A DNA stretch of 64,000 nt from Antedon mediterranea. Taxonomy: Eukaryota; Echinodermata; Crinoidea; Comatulida; Antedonidae. Positions 55,349 to 64,000 of the stretch are shown piece by piece. The notes under the pieces were generated by a model. It was not told where the DNA came from and ran no database searches. It was given only the letters and a program-made list of their open reading frames with translations. The DNA is taken from positions 1,307,001-1,371,000 of the forward strand of contig NC_092677.1 in NCBI RefSeq assembly GCF_964355755.1, read 5' to 3'. Position numbers and translations under genes: made by a program. The stretch's first letter is position 1; each line of letters begins with the position of its first letter.

Positions 55349-58300
55349 AATTCAATTCAATTCAATTCAATTCATCGACATTTTTATTCCATAATCAAAA
55401 TAAAAACATATACAAATACAATACAAATAATAAGATAATGGAATGGGATACAAAATAAGCACAAGTGCTTTAAGCATGTAACCCTAACAAAAAGATCAAA
55501 CAATTAGTACAAACAAAAAGAACAAACCAAAATAACATAATGTGATTTACTTAACTTAAATATTTCTATTGTTATAATATTGCTTTAATCTCTGTTTAAA
55601 CAAACTTAAAGTGGGAGATTGTTTTATATAGTCTGTTAAATTGTTCCAAATATGTGTTCCTTGGTAGGAAATACATTGCTGTCCGACTTTGGTGCGTTTT
55701 AGTTGTGGACAGTAGTTTGACCTGTTTCTAGTTGAGTAATTATGGAATGAGGCAGATGTACTAAATAAGTTATTAAATGATTCAGGTAATAGATTATGTT
55801 TATATTGATACATAAATATAGCAGTGTGTTTCGTATAAAGGTCAAAAATATTTAATGTATGGGTTGAAATAAAAAGTGGATGAGAAGGATGCATAAAATG
55901 AACATGACAAATATTTCTAAGTGCTTTTTTCTGGAGAATATGTATACGGTTTAAGTTTGTAGCAGAAGTAGCACCCCATACTGTGATAGCATACGTTATT
56001 CTAGGTAATATAAGTGCATTGTATACCGTTAACAAGATTTTACATGATAACATAGACTTCACTTTGTTTAAGACACCAATTATTCTAGAAATACTGTTTG
56101 CTACCTCATTTACATGAAAATTAAACGATAAAGTTTCATCCAGAAATAAGCCTAGAAATTTAACTTCAGTAGCTTTTACTATACATTCATTTCCCATCCT
56201 CAATTCTAGTGAGGTAGTGTCAGCTGACTTATTTCTAGCCTTAAATATAACATATTTTGATTTGTTTACATTTAGCGTTAATTTGTTAGCAATAAACCAG
56301 TCCGAAAGTATAGATAACTCCTGGTTCATTGTATCAAAAGCTTGAGTAATATCATTGTGACTATAAAACACATTTGTGTCATCTGCATACATAATCATGT
56401 CTACATGGTTACATGCTAGACTAATATCATTAATGAATATAAGAAATAATAATGGACCCAATATGGATCCCTGAGGAACTCCAGTGTTTACTGTCATTTT
56501 ACTAGATGCAGTATTAACAATAAATGTGTATTGTAGTCTTTTTTTAAGATAGTTTGAGAACCAGTTTAGCGGAACTCCTCTTATACCATAAAATCTTAAC
56601 TTATCTAATAATATATCATGATCGATTGTATCAAACGCTTTTGATAAATCAAGGAAAACTCCTAGTGTGAACTCTTTATTCTCAATAGCGTTTGTGATTT
56701 TTTCAATCGATTGTATTAAAGCATGACTAGTTGAATGGTGTTGTCTAAATCCATACTGTGTTTTACTCAGTACGTTATATTTTGAGAGGTAACAAATCGT
56801 TTGATCATACACAATCCTCTCAAATATTTTGGAAAAAAAGGGTAAAATGGAAATAGGCCGATAATTATTTATATCGGAGATGTCACCATTCTTAAATACC
56901 GGGATAACTTTAGCAATGTTTATATCAGCCGGGACACAGCCCGATGATAATGACGTATTAATAATATGCAATAAAGGTTTTAAAATAAACGGGGAAGCAG
57001 ATTTTATGAGTTGGGCACTTATACCATCATGGCCAGGAGAAGTATTCTTTGTGTTTTTAATATAGTGGTTAAGTTCATGTTCAGTAACAGGCTTAAAAAA
57101 CATTGAAGAGGTAAAATTTCCCTTTAAGAAAGTTCTGTGGGTGATTTCTTCATTTTGACATTCATGCCTAAATTTATTATTTAGTTTTTCTCCAATATTA
57201 ATAAAAAAAGAGTTGAATGCATCAGCTTTCTCATCATTATCAGAGAAAGTCTCAGTACCCAATTTTATTTTTGTAGGCAAATTGGTAGTCTTTTTCCTAC
57301 CCATTATATCATTTAGGATTGTCCACGTTTTTTTAATATCTTGTTTATTTCGTTCAAACTGGACCATATAATATTCTTTTTTCCGATTTCTAATAGTAGT
57401 GGTTAACTTGTTTATAAAATGTATGTACGTACTTTTATTAGTAGTGGTGTTATTTTGTTTGTACTTTTTATATAATTTATGTTTTTGAGAGATAGCTCTG
57501 GCAATTTCAGCTGTGATCCAAGGAGATTTTAACTTGTTCGCCTTATTTCTAATTCGTTTTAAAGGGAAACAATTATCAATTGTTTTATTTAAAGTGTTTG
57601 TAAAATTTTGATAAGCAACATTCGCATTATTTGAGAATAGCACATCATTCCACTGATTACTTTGTAATTCTTGCAAAAAATACTCCGTTTGTTGAGGAGA
57701 GTATTTTCGTTTATATACAAATCGAGGATATTGCTTATTATGTTTTTCCAAAGTATCTACACAGAATATTGGGAAGTGATCAGAAATATCAGTAATAAGT
57801 ATTCCACTTTTAAGGGACGTAGTAAAAGAATCGATGTTGCAATAAATGTTATCAATTATTGAAGCACAATTATCGGATATTCTAGTAGGACTTTTTATGA
57901 TTGGCTGAAATGACTGAGAAAATATTGTGTCTAAGTGTGATTGGATAGTGTTGTCGGTAGATTGTTGGAGTAAGTTTATGTTATAGTCTCCCACAAGGTA
58001 AGCTTTCTTTTTTTCTAGATTAATCATTTGCATTACACATGTTAATTCATCATCAAACTTTTGCAAGGAACGTGAGGGTGGTCTATAAACTATACCACAA
58101 ATAACATTATTTCCTGATTCTAACTCAATCTCAATAAAAATAGTCTCTGCTTCAGTCATACAAGATGACAGATCATTTCTAATAATATATGTTAGTTTGT
58201 TGGTAACATAGAACGCTACCCCACCACCTCTCTTATCTTTCCTATCATTGTGAATCAAACTGTAGCCTGGTAACTGGTATAGATTAATATTATCTTTTTC

Positions 58301-58580
58301 GGTTAACCAGGTTTCACTGAAGGCAATGACGGAGAAGGCATGTACGAGTGAGTCTAAATAGTTTGAGATTAAGTCAAACTTATTAACAACACTACGACAG
58401 TTTAGTCCAAATATAGAAAAGTTTGATGATAAATTAGAATGTTCAATTAAATATATGTATATTTTTGCACAAATCTGCATCGAATTATTTATTTTTAGCA
58501 TACGATTATTAAAGTTTAACATGCACGTGTGTTGTTAATTTGCAATCAAAGTTCATCAAAATGAATGAAATCTACTACAA
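55349..58580 (-). mobile_element. CR1/L2-type LINE with intact ORF2
   Basis: The minus strand ends in a (GAATT)n tail at 55349-55374, the same tail as the LINE fragment at 28146-29167. The ORF2 is complete. The 5' end is unclear; agctat words on both sides (55339 and about 58582) are a weak candidate target duplication. No ORF1 is seen, so the element may be 5'-truncated. Confidence 0.75.
55556..58522 (-). CDS. LINE ORF2: endonuclease-reverse transcriptase
   Basis: 988 codons without interruption. Residues about 30-260 form an APE-type endonuclease (GLNCRSVVNKFD, AFSETWL, GIVYRPPS, VGDYNINLL, ISDHFPIF), which nicks the target. Residues about 480-760 form the RT: VIPVFKNGD, NYRPISILP, FLDLSKAFDTIDHD, VPQGSILGPLLFLIFIND and the catalytic YADDTNVF. 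The C-terminus has WGATSATN, LQKKALRNI and HIWNNLTDYIKQSPTL. The domain order and the tail repeat fit the CR1/L2 group. An uninterrupted ORF suggests a recent insertion. Confidence 0.9.
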   Translation of the reverse strand: MLNFNNRMLKINNSMQICAKIYIYLIEHSNLSSNFSIFGLNCRSVVNKFDLISNYLDSLVHAFSVIAFSETWLTEKDNINLYQLPGYSLIHNDRKDKRGGGVAFYVTNKLTYIIRNDLSSCMTEAETIFIEIELESGNNVICGIVYRPPSRSLQKFDDELTCVMQMINLEKKKAYLVGDYNINLLQQSTDNTIQSHLDTIFSQSFQPIIKSPTRISDNCASIIDNIYCNIDSFTTSLKSGILITDISDHFPIFCVDTLEKHNKQYPRFVYKRKYSPQQTEYFLQELQSNQWNDVLFSNNANVAYQNFTNTLNKTIDNCFPLKRIRNKANKLKSPWITAEIARAISQKHKLYKKYKQNNTTTNKSTYIHFINKLTTTIRNRKKEYYMVQFERNKQDIKKTWTILNDIMGRKKTTNLPTKIKLGTETFSDNDEKADAFNSFFINIGEKLNNKFRHECQNEEITHRTFLKGNFTSSMFFKPVTEHELNHYIKNTKNTSPGHDGISAQLIKSASPFILKPLLHIINTSLSSGCVPADINIAKVIPVFKNGDISDINNYRPISILPFFSKIFERIVYDQTICYLSKYNVLSKTQYGFRQHHSTSHALIQSIEKITNAIENKEFTLGVFLDLSKAFDTIDHDILLDKLRFYGIRGVPLNWFSNYLKKRLQYTFIVNTASSKMTVNTGVPQGSILGPLLFLIFINDISLACNHVDMIMYADDTNVFYSHNDITQAFDTMNQELSILSDWFIANKLTLNVNKSKYVIFKARNKSADTTSLELRMGNECIVKATEVKFLGLFLDETLSFNFHVNEVANSISRIIGVLNKVKSMLSCKILLTVYNALILPRITYAITVWGATSATNLNRIHILQKKALRNICHVHFMHPSHPLFISTHTLNIFDLYTKHTAIFMYQYKHNLLPESFNNLFSTSASFHNYSTRNRSNYCPQLKRTKVGQQCISYQGTHIWNNLTDYIKQSPTLSLFKQRLKQYYNNRNI

Positions 58581-60285
58581 AAGCTATGAAAAACAAAAAT
58601 CAACAAGTGCGTGCGCAAAACGCAAACAATTTAGGAAATTTTGAAATGCTCAAAATGACCTGAAATGTACGTGTACTCGCTTATTTTTTTGCGTAGCACA
58701 TCATTTTATCATGTAAAAAGTTGATCCATATATAAAATACACTTTCGTAAAATTTCAGTGAAAGATACATTTTTGTTGAGCAACCATAACATTTCATAAA
58801 ATCACTTGTAACAGCGCGACCGTAAAGGTCATATAAAAAAGTTCAGTTAGAGGTCAATCTTTTGACAACATTATACGATGTTATGTTAACAAGAATTAGA
58901 GATACACGTGCAACAAAATTCTGTGAAAGAAATAAGAACTAGACATGAACTCGTCACTTTGACGAGTTAGTTATCCGCACGACAAACGTCACATACGCTA
59001 GAAAATGCAACAGAAAAAAGATTACGCCATTATGACCTGAAGAAAATAATAATATGTTGTTGGTGCTAAATTCTGTTCAGTTTGTGCACTATATAATATA
59101 TAGAGTATACACAGTATTTGATACTTTATACATACTACATACAGTGTAGCATAGGTGAAATTACAAGACCCACTTTTTATTCATATTGTTAACATGATGA
59201 CGTCATTAATATGAAACATGAAGATAACAGTTTCGGAAGAAAATTGTTTTAGAAACAAGAAATTAAATATTGAAGAAATTCTAAAACGTTGAATCGAGAT
59301 ACGTGCTCTTTTAACAAGTGCGGATAACCAATAAAATAGATATATTATTATTATTTAATAGAATATCATTACAATGGTTTGAAACTACAATCACATACCT
59401 CTTGTTGATTTTATAATAGAAATAAAGAGAATTCATAACCTAGAGAAAGTGTTTTGTTTCTCTTGATTTAACTCTTTAACGCGTAAATTAATAACAAGGA
59501 AATGTGAATGCTGCAATTTGTATCAACATTAACTAAACAAAATATACACAAGTACTTATAGTGACATTGTATATACCAATGGAATATAACAACATGTGAT
59601 GTAAAGATGAAAACAATAGGCATACTTGAAAAATTGTATTTCTTGTTTTGATTTGTTGGAATTAAAACTTGCTTGTATTTACACCAACTTTGATTCGTTA
59701 CTTTGAATTCAATGTTTGAATGCATTATTAGTACATTGACATATAATTATTCCAGCATAAGAAGGAAAATAAACTAGACAGTCAATAATTTTAACACCTA
59801 TTTTAATTTAATTTGCCTTCAAGATGTTGCTTGCTGCCATGGTTTTTCAAAGAATTGAATAATGTTCAAATTGATCTTTAAACGGAAAAAATTAATTCTA
59901 GGGACAAATTGGACCGGGTTTGGGTGCAACTGAGGTTCATTTCTGTTTTTAAGGTAGACATTTTAGAAATACCAGTTTGAGTTTGCACTGTTTGAACGCA
60001 TTGTATAAATAACGCCTAACACCAAGTGTTTAAATAATGGTAACTAATTGAAAAGATTAATTTGATCATCATGATTTGGACGAAAGTACATTACACTATA
60101 ATTATGAAGGAAGTAAAAATAATATATTTCAACAATGAACGCCAATTCATCTCAATCATAACAACGATAGGAACAACAACAACAACATTATACAATACCG
60201 TAGAGTGTGGAAGAGTGCGAGACAATAAAAGTGAAATAGTCACCACCTAATAAAGCGGAAAAGATTTCCATATTCTATAGAACTG
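58581..60285. other. Dispersed repeat and duplicated unit flank
   Basis: 58581-59330 resembles the repeat at 51140-52360. 59340-59960 repeats the 3' flank of unit A, and 60061-60285 matches the region before the unit B signal exon. A hairpin CTCGTCACTTTGACGAG lies at about 58949. Confidence 0.5.
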
Positions 60286-60340
60286 CGATGAAAGCAAATG
60301 TACAAGTGCGATAGTGCTGTTGTTGTTGTAAATACAAATA
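60286..60340 (+). pseudogene. Unit F signal exon relic
   Basis: Aligns with the unit B signal exon (aatgtacaagtgcgatagtg against aatgtaaaagtgcgatgat), but has an in-frame TAG and GTAAAT in place of GTAAGT. Confidence 0.55.
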
Positions 60341-60404
60341 TTTAAAAAAGATTCACAAAAGGCCGCAATCGTAAATCGGTATTTTTTCGGATTTTTTATT
60401 TTAG

Positions 60405-60715
60405 TTGCAGATAGAAGTGGTCAAACACAGTGACAGTGGATGCTGCAACAGCCAATGTAGCAATGATGTGTACTCCTACATTTCTGACAGGAGATTCATT
60501 GCTTACTGGCTTAGTCGACAGGTGATGATAGTGGTCAACAAGAATTAGGAAGTCCTCTTGTGATTTCTACAACCAACCAATGGTCGATACAGCTTGTTCA
60601 ATAATAATCTGATAAATAATTAATGTTGAAAGAGATAATGCAGGCAACTATTGTTGCGCTGTTAATACTAATTTAGGAAATGATGGTGAAACCTTTGCAG
60701 CACTCACTGCCAATT
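60405..60715 (+). pseudogene. Unit F V-set exon relic
   Basis: TTAG acceptor and T|GTGAGT donor remain. Across frames one reads VTVDAATANVAMMC, LVISTTN and DNAGNYCCAVNT. At least two frameshifts and stops break it. It is closest in layout to unit B. Confidence 0.65.
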
Positions 60716-61015
60716 GTGAGTAGTAGATGATGCATTTTATACAGAATTAACCCTTATTGACTTTCAAAGTGAGATGATGCTTAAAAATATAAAATATAAA
60801 ATCAAATGCCTATTAATTATCTGGTTGGGGTGCACTGTGAGTAAAAAATACAAATTAAGTTCAGGACAAAGTACAAAAAGAGCAAATGTGGCTGTCATAA
60901 AATATCATAAAAATACAGCTAGTTATGTGTCATACATTTAAGGATATAATTACATTTAGGTCTAATATTTGAACAATATTTTAAAATTGTTAAATGTAAA
61001 CTTTCCATACACAGA

Positions 61016-61389
61016 TCTTGATGAACCAGTTTTTAACCTAATGTCTGTCAACGATGAAACCGCAACATTTAAATGTACTGAACCGGATGGATTGCCAACA
61101 CCAATTACCACCACATGGATCAAAGATGACGTCAGACTTGAGATACTGTCGGTCGTCGTCTTCGTGCAAGGGTGCGTAACTAACGGCTTTGTTGACTGTG
61201 TATGATTTCACGCTTTAGATAGCGAACATTTGATTATATTCGTCGTCTCCTAACCGTCGTGTTTCGTAAAGTCCAAATTAACAATTAATGACGTTGATGA
61301 TGCAGATGAAGGAGTTTATCAGTGTAGAGCAGATAATGCTACTTACAGTGGAACAGATGTGAAACTTAATACTGCTACACTGTCAATAA
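61016..61389 (+). pseudogene. Unit F I-set exon, disrupted
   Basis: The start (TATFKCTEPDGLPTP, TTWIKDDV) and the end (LTINDVDDADEGVYQC) are good I-set sequence. About 130 bp of unrelated sequence from about 61138 to 61275 replaces the middle and brings an in-frame TGA at about 61203. Confidence 0.7.
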
Positions 61390-61693
61390 GTTGGTAGGAA
61401 AATAAACTTTCTATAACTGTTAATAACCAATTACCTGTCGTAATATGGTCCTTTATGGCTAATATTCCTATTATGCTATGTAGTAATTAATTTAAAGCAC
61501 AGCAGCCACACAACGAAAACTGGAAGTTGGGGTAAAATGTTTGGGAAAAAGAATGGGAAATGAATTCTCAACTTTTGCATTGATGGGAAACAATAAGGAT
61601 TTTTATTTAGTTTATTTTAGTAATATAAGAGGCTTTTGTAATGAATGCATGACGTGTTTTACTAATATTGCTTGTTCTTTTCTATTTCTTTAT

Positions 61694-61720
61694 CATTGAC
61701 GACAACATCTTTTATTTCCA
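61694..61720 (+). pseudogene. Unit F linker exon with lost acceptor
   Basis: Reads LTTTSFIS with a GTAAGT donor, but the acceptor AG has become AT (TTTATCATTG). Confidence 0.6.
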
Positions 61721-62117
61721 GTAAGTCAACTACACGTAGGTTCTGTTTGTTTGCATTGTATTTATTGTAAATTTCCGGGTGTTTGCATTTGCATAAAGCA
61801 AATAAAGGATAGGAATGCCCTCATCCCCAGGATCTGTATTAATGCTTAAAAGGGCTACCTTTTTGTATATATTTTTCAACACTACATTATTGTGTATTAA
61901 AACACATGGCATTGAACATTTTGTTTTTGTGGTCCTATTTATTGTTTAGTTGTATTTCTTTCCCGGATTTTGCGAAAAGCAAATAAATGATAGTGAATCT
62001 GGGGTGGGTGCTCAAAAGATCTGCATGAGTGCTTAAAAAGTAAAATATGACCTTTGTATGTTTGTCAACATTTTACATTATTGTAAAACACATGGAGACA
62101 CTGATCCTTCTCTCTTA

Positions 62118-62296
62118 AGCGTGGTTCCCACTAGCGACGTCACACAAGGACGTAACGCAACGCAAGTGAATTGACCAATCACAAGCGATGGCTTATTCGC
62201 TTGTGATTGCTAACTGTCTATAACTTCGCTTGTCATTGGTTAAAACACTTGCGTTGCGTTTACGTCCTTGCGTTATGTTCTTGTGGGAACCAAACT
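62118..62296. mobile_element. Harbinger-like MITE at the unit F membrane exon
   Basis: 179 bp with ends AGCGTGGTTCCCAC and GTGGGAACCAAACT (inverted repeats extending through CTTGCGTTGCG-like sequence) and a TTA direct repeat on both sides (62115-62117, 62297-62299), as for PIF-Harbinger elements. It inserted at or just before the acceptor of the membrane exon. Confidence 0.8.
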
Positions 62297-62299
62297 TTA

Positions 62300-62435
62300 A
62301 CGAGTGCGGGCGTATGCATTCAACTGGTCTTGTTGGAATGACGTTTGTTTGTGTGCTCATTTGATTCATTATTTGTTTCTTGTGGGCTTTATTATCAGCA
62401 AAAGTAATAATAAATAAAAAATAAAAAAGTCAAAG
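62300..62435 (+). pseudogene. Unit F transmembrane exon relic
   Basis: Reads STGLVGMTFVCVLI and then TGA (62362-62364), with the acceptor region displaced by the MITE. Confidence 0.65.
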
Positions 62436-62570
62436 GTAAAGAATATTCTGAATCATAAAGTAGAATTACAAAAAAGGAGTAAAATTCTCAAAGGTTACAT
62501 GAACTACGGTACACTGCACAAGTAATGAAATGGATTAACATTAAGTTCTTGTTGATGTTTTATTTTAAAG

Positions 62571-62603
62571 GTATCTACATCAAAAAACAACAACAAATTA
62601 GGG
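62571..62603 (+). pseudogene. Unit F 33-nt exon
   Basis: In-frame VSTSKNNNKLG with AAAG acceptor and GTAAGG donor. The tail exon that should follow is missing; a Helitron copy lies there. Confidence 0.5.
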
Positions 62604-62649
62604 GTAAGGATGCCATACAACTTTCAATACCAATTTTCACTCGTCATTA

Positions 62650-63073
62650 TCTATATATAAATTATTTTACGTAAGGGAAAAATTCGGTAAATCGCCCGTA
62701 CTTCTAGAATTTCTACTCGATGGTATATAAAGTTGGTTCGTACTTTCGGTACTGATTTAGCCACCTGATTTAACCCTGCTTATAAATTAAATTGAGTTAG
62801 ATAATTAGTTATTGACAATTAAAAAGAATTTAGGTTCAACGATTTGCCCCAAATAGGGGTGTTTTCCGTGGTATACATTGTCTAATGGATGTCCATCTTG
62901 AAAAATACCCGCACACAATAATACTATCTCCTTCTACGATAATTGATCAGCTCGAGTACAGCATCATAATGTTGAAGAAAGGCCGAATTTCTTAAAAAAA
63001 TACTATTTGGATATATTTAATATATACGTTTATACAAATGTATTAATTTGCGATGAATGGAACATTCCAATCC
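62650..63073 (+). mobile_element. Non-autonomous Helitron, copy 4 (3'-truncated)
   Basis: Starts A|TCTATATATAAATTATTTTA and aligns with the first 420 bp of copy 3, then ends after ggaacattccaatc. Confidence 0.65.
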
Positions 63074-63312
63074 GTTTGAAGCTTTAAATTCCTCGGTAAA
63101 TAGAGGGCGCATTATTTCGTAAGAAGACAGCACTTTACAAATATTGGAAATATGCTTGTTCACAAAAAGTAATCTAAACATTGGGCCTCCGTACAGTATC
63201 ATGGAGGAAGTAAACACAAATGTAAATCAATTCGCATTCAGAACCATCAGTGTCCTGAGAGACAAGAGTGAAAGTATCATTTTGGATTTTCAGATTGTTA
63301 GGCGTGACCAGC

Positions 63313-63382
63313 ATGTCCTTCTTAACAGAAGTAATGGCGATATGTGAATGTGCACTAATTTTCCTGATTTTCCAAAGCGACT
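63313..63382 (+). CDS. Unit G exon: signal peptide
   Basis: Reads MAICECALIFLIFQSD from the ATG at 63334, ending T|GTAAGT in phase 1. An in-frame upstream ATG at 63313 adds MSFLTEV. The paralogue at 49038 lacks the upstream ATG, so 63334 is preferred. It joins in frame to the V exon (FINGQNPVVN). Confidence 0.7.
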
Positions 63383-63567
63383 GTAAGTAGAAACTTAATT
63401 GTCATATATGTTATTAGTAGGGTCCTACTATTATTTCAACATAGACTATAAGACTGAAATGGCAATGGACGGTGACGTAGTAACCAATTTTTATTTATTG
63501 TATTGTTTGTATTAATTGATTGGTTTCATTAAATATATTACCACGCATTCATTTTCTGTGTATATAG

Positions 63568-63915
63568 TTATAAATGGTCAAAATCCGGTTGTCAATGTAC
63601 AAGATGCTAACGTTATATTAGGTAAGGATGCTGTTATCACCTGTAGTTATACACTCAGTGGTTCAAGAACATTTAATGCTGCTCAGTGGTACAATAGTAA
63701 TTCAGATGGAGATCAGTTAGACATCCTTGTTAATACTGCAGATACAAATCCAAATGGTAGATGTACAGTTAATATCACAACAACAACTCCTCAAAGTGGT
63801 ATAGCTACTCTCACCATTGCAAACACAGTGTTGTCTGATGATGGATACTATCAATGTAGAATTATTGATTCATCTACTTTCTCTGGTGAAAACAACGGAA
63901 ACCTTATTGTTCAAT
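63568..63915 (+). CDS. Unit G exon: V-set Ig domain (gene continues past window)
   Basis: 348 nt, phase 1-1, GTATATAG acceptor and T|GTAAGT donor. Domain marks are VITCSYTLSG (first Cys), AAQWYNSNSD (Trp) and SDDGYYQCRI (second Cys). It is nearly the same as the unit D V domain, with an insertion of a few Thr-rich residues (ITTTTPQSG). Signal and V exons are both intact, so G may be a working gene. The rest lies beyond 64000. Confidence 0.75.
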
Positions 63916-64000
63916 GTAAGTATTAATAAATCCACGAATGATATACTGTATATTTAAGTCATTTAAAAAATAAATTTTGTAAAAAAGGCAACCATCATTT

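Overview
The window looks like AT-rich nuclear DNA of an invertebrate deuterostome, probably an echinoderm. This is inferred from intron-rich Ig and EGF genes with phase-1 exons, a very common TAGGCCTA-like word, DIRS1-like tyrosine-recombinase retrotransposons, CR1/L2-type LINEs, Helitrons and MITEs. The species cannot be named from sequence alone. There are no bacterial features.

The core is a decaying tandem array of immunoglobulin-superfamily receptor genes. The common gene plan is: signal-peptide exon, V-set exon, I-set exon, a 27-nt Ser/Thr linker micro-exon, a transmembrane exon, a 33-nt exon, and a cytoplasmic exon with tyrosine motifs (YQDL/YEDL and YVNV). All extracellular exons are phase 1-1. 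Unit A (6995-8648, +) is open, keeps only the V domain, and has a shortened tail. Unit B (9672-17985, +) has V and I-set domains, a stop just after its membrane segment, and a DIRS element in its V/I-set intron. Unit C (19034-29719, +) has a V domain followed by tandem 8-cysteine EGF exons, and also carries a DIRS element after its V exon. Unit D (44270-35124, -) is an open V + I-set receptor with a different linker and membrane exon. Unit E (49038-54763, +) has intact Ig exons but frameshifted signal, membrane and tail exons. Unit F (60286-62603, +) is a clear pseudogene. Unit G (63313-64000, +) is cut by the window edge. Orphan exon relics lie at 2724-2772 and 6300-6326.

Layout: 1-1299 holds the 5' part of a long minus-strand ORF with zinc-finger-like Cys/His motifs, running off the window. 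1300-6990 is repeats and relics, including a Helitron. 6995-10200 is unit A and the start of B. 11130-16339 is a decayed DIRS element. 16591-19913 is the end of B and start of C. 20067-25528 is a nearly intact DIRS element (Gag, RT-RNase H, YR). 25570-29719 is the EGF array with a LINE insertion. 29900-35100 is minisatellites and MITEs. 35124-44270 is unit D, containing a nested transposon and SINE. 44600-51139 is mostly transposons, including two Helitron copies in inverted orientation. 53029-54763 is the rest of E. 55349-58580 is a CR1/L2-type LINE with an intact 988-codon ORF. 60286-64000 is F and G.

If expressed, A, D and perhaps B would give cell-surface recognition receptors with variable V domains, and A would signal through tail tyrosines. 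C would give a secreted or anchored V-EGF protein. A role in innate immune or allorecognition is inference from architecture and clustering. Exons were called by eye from splice-site, phase and paralogue agreement, without transcript data.
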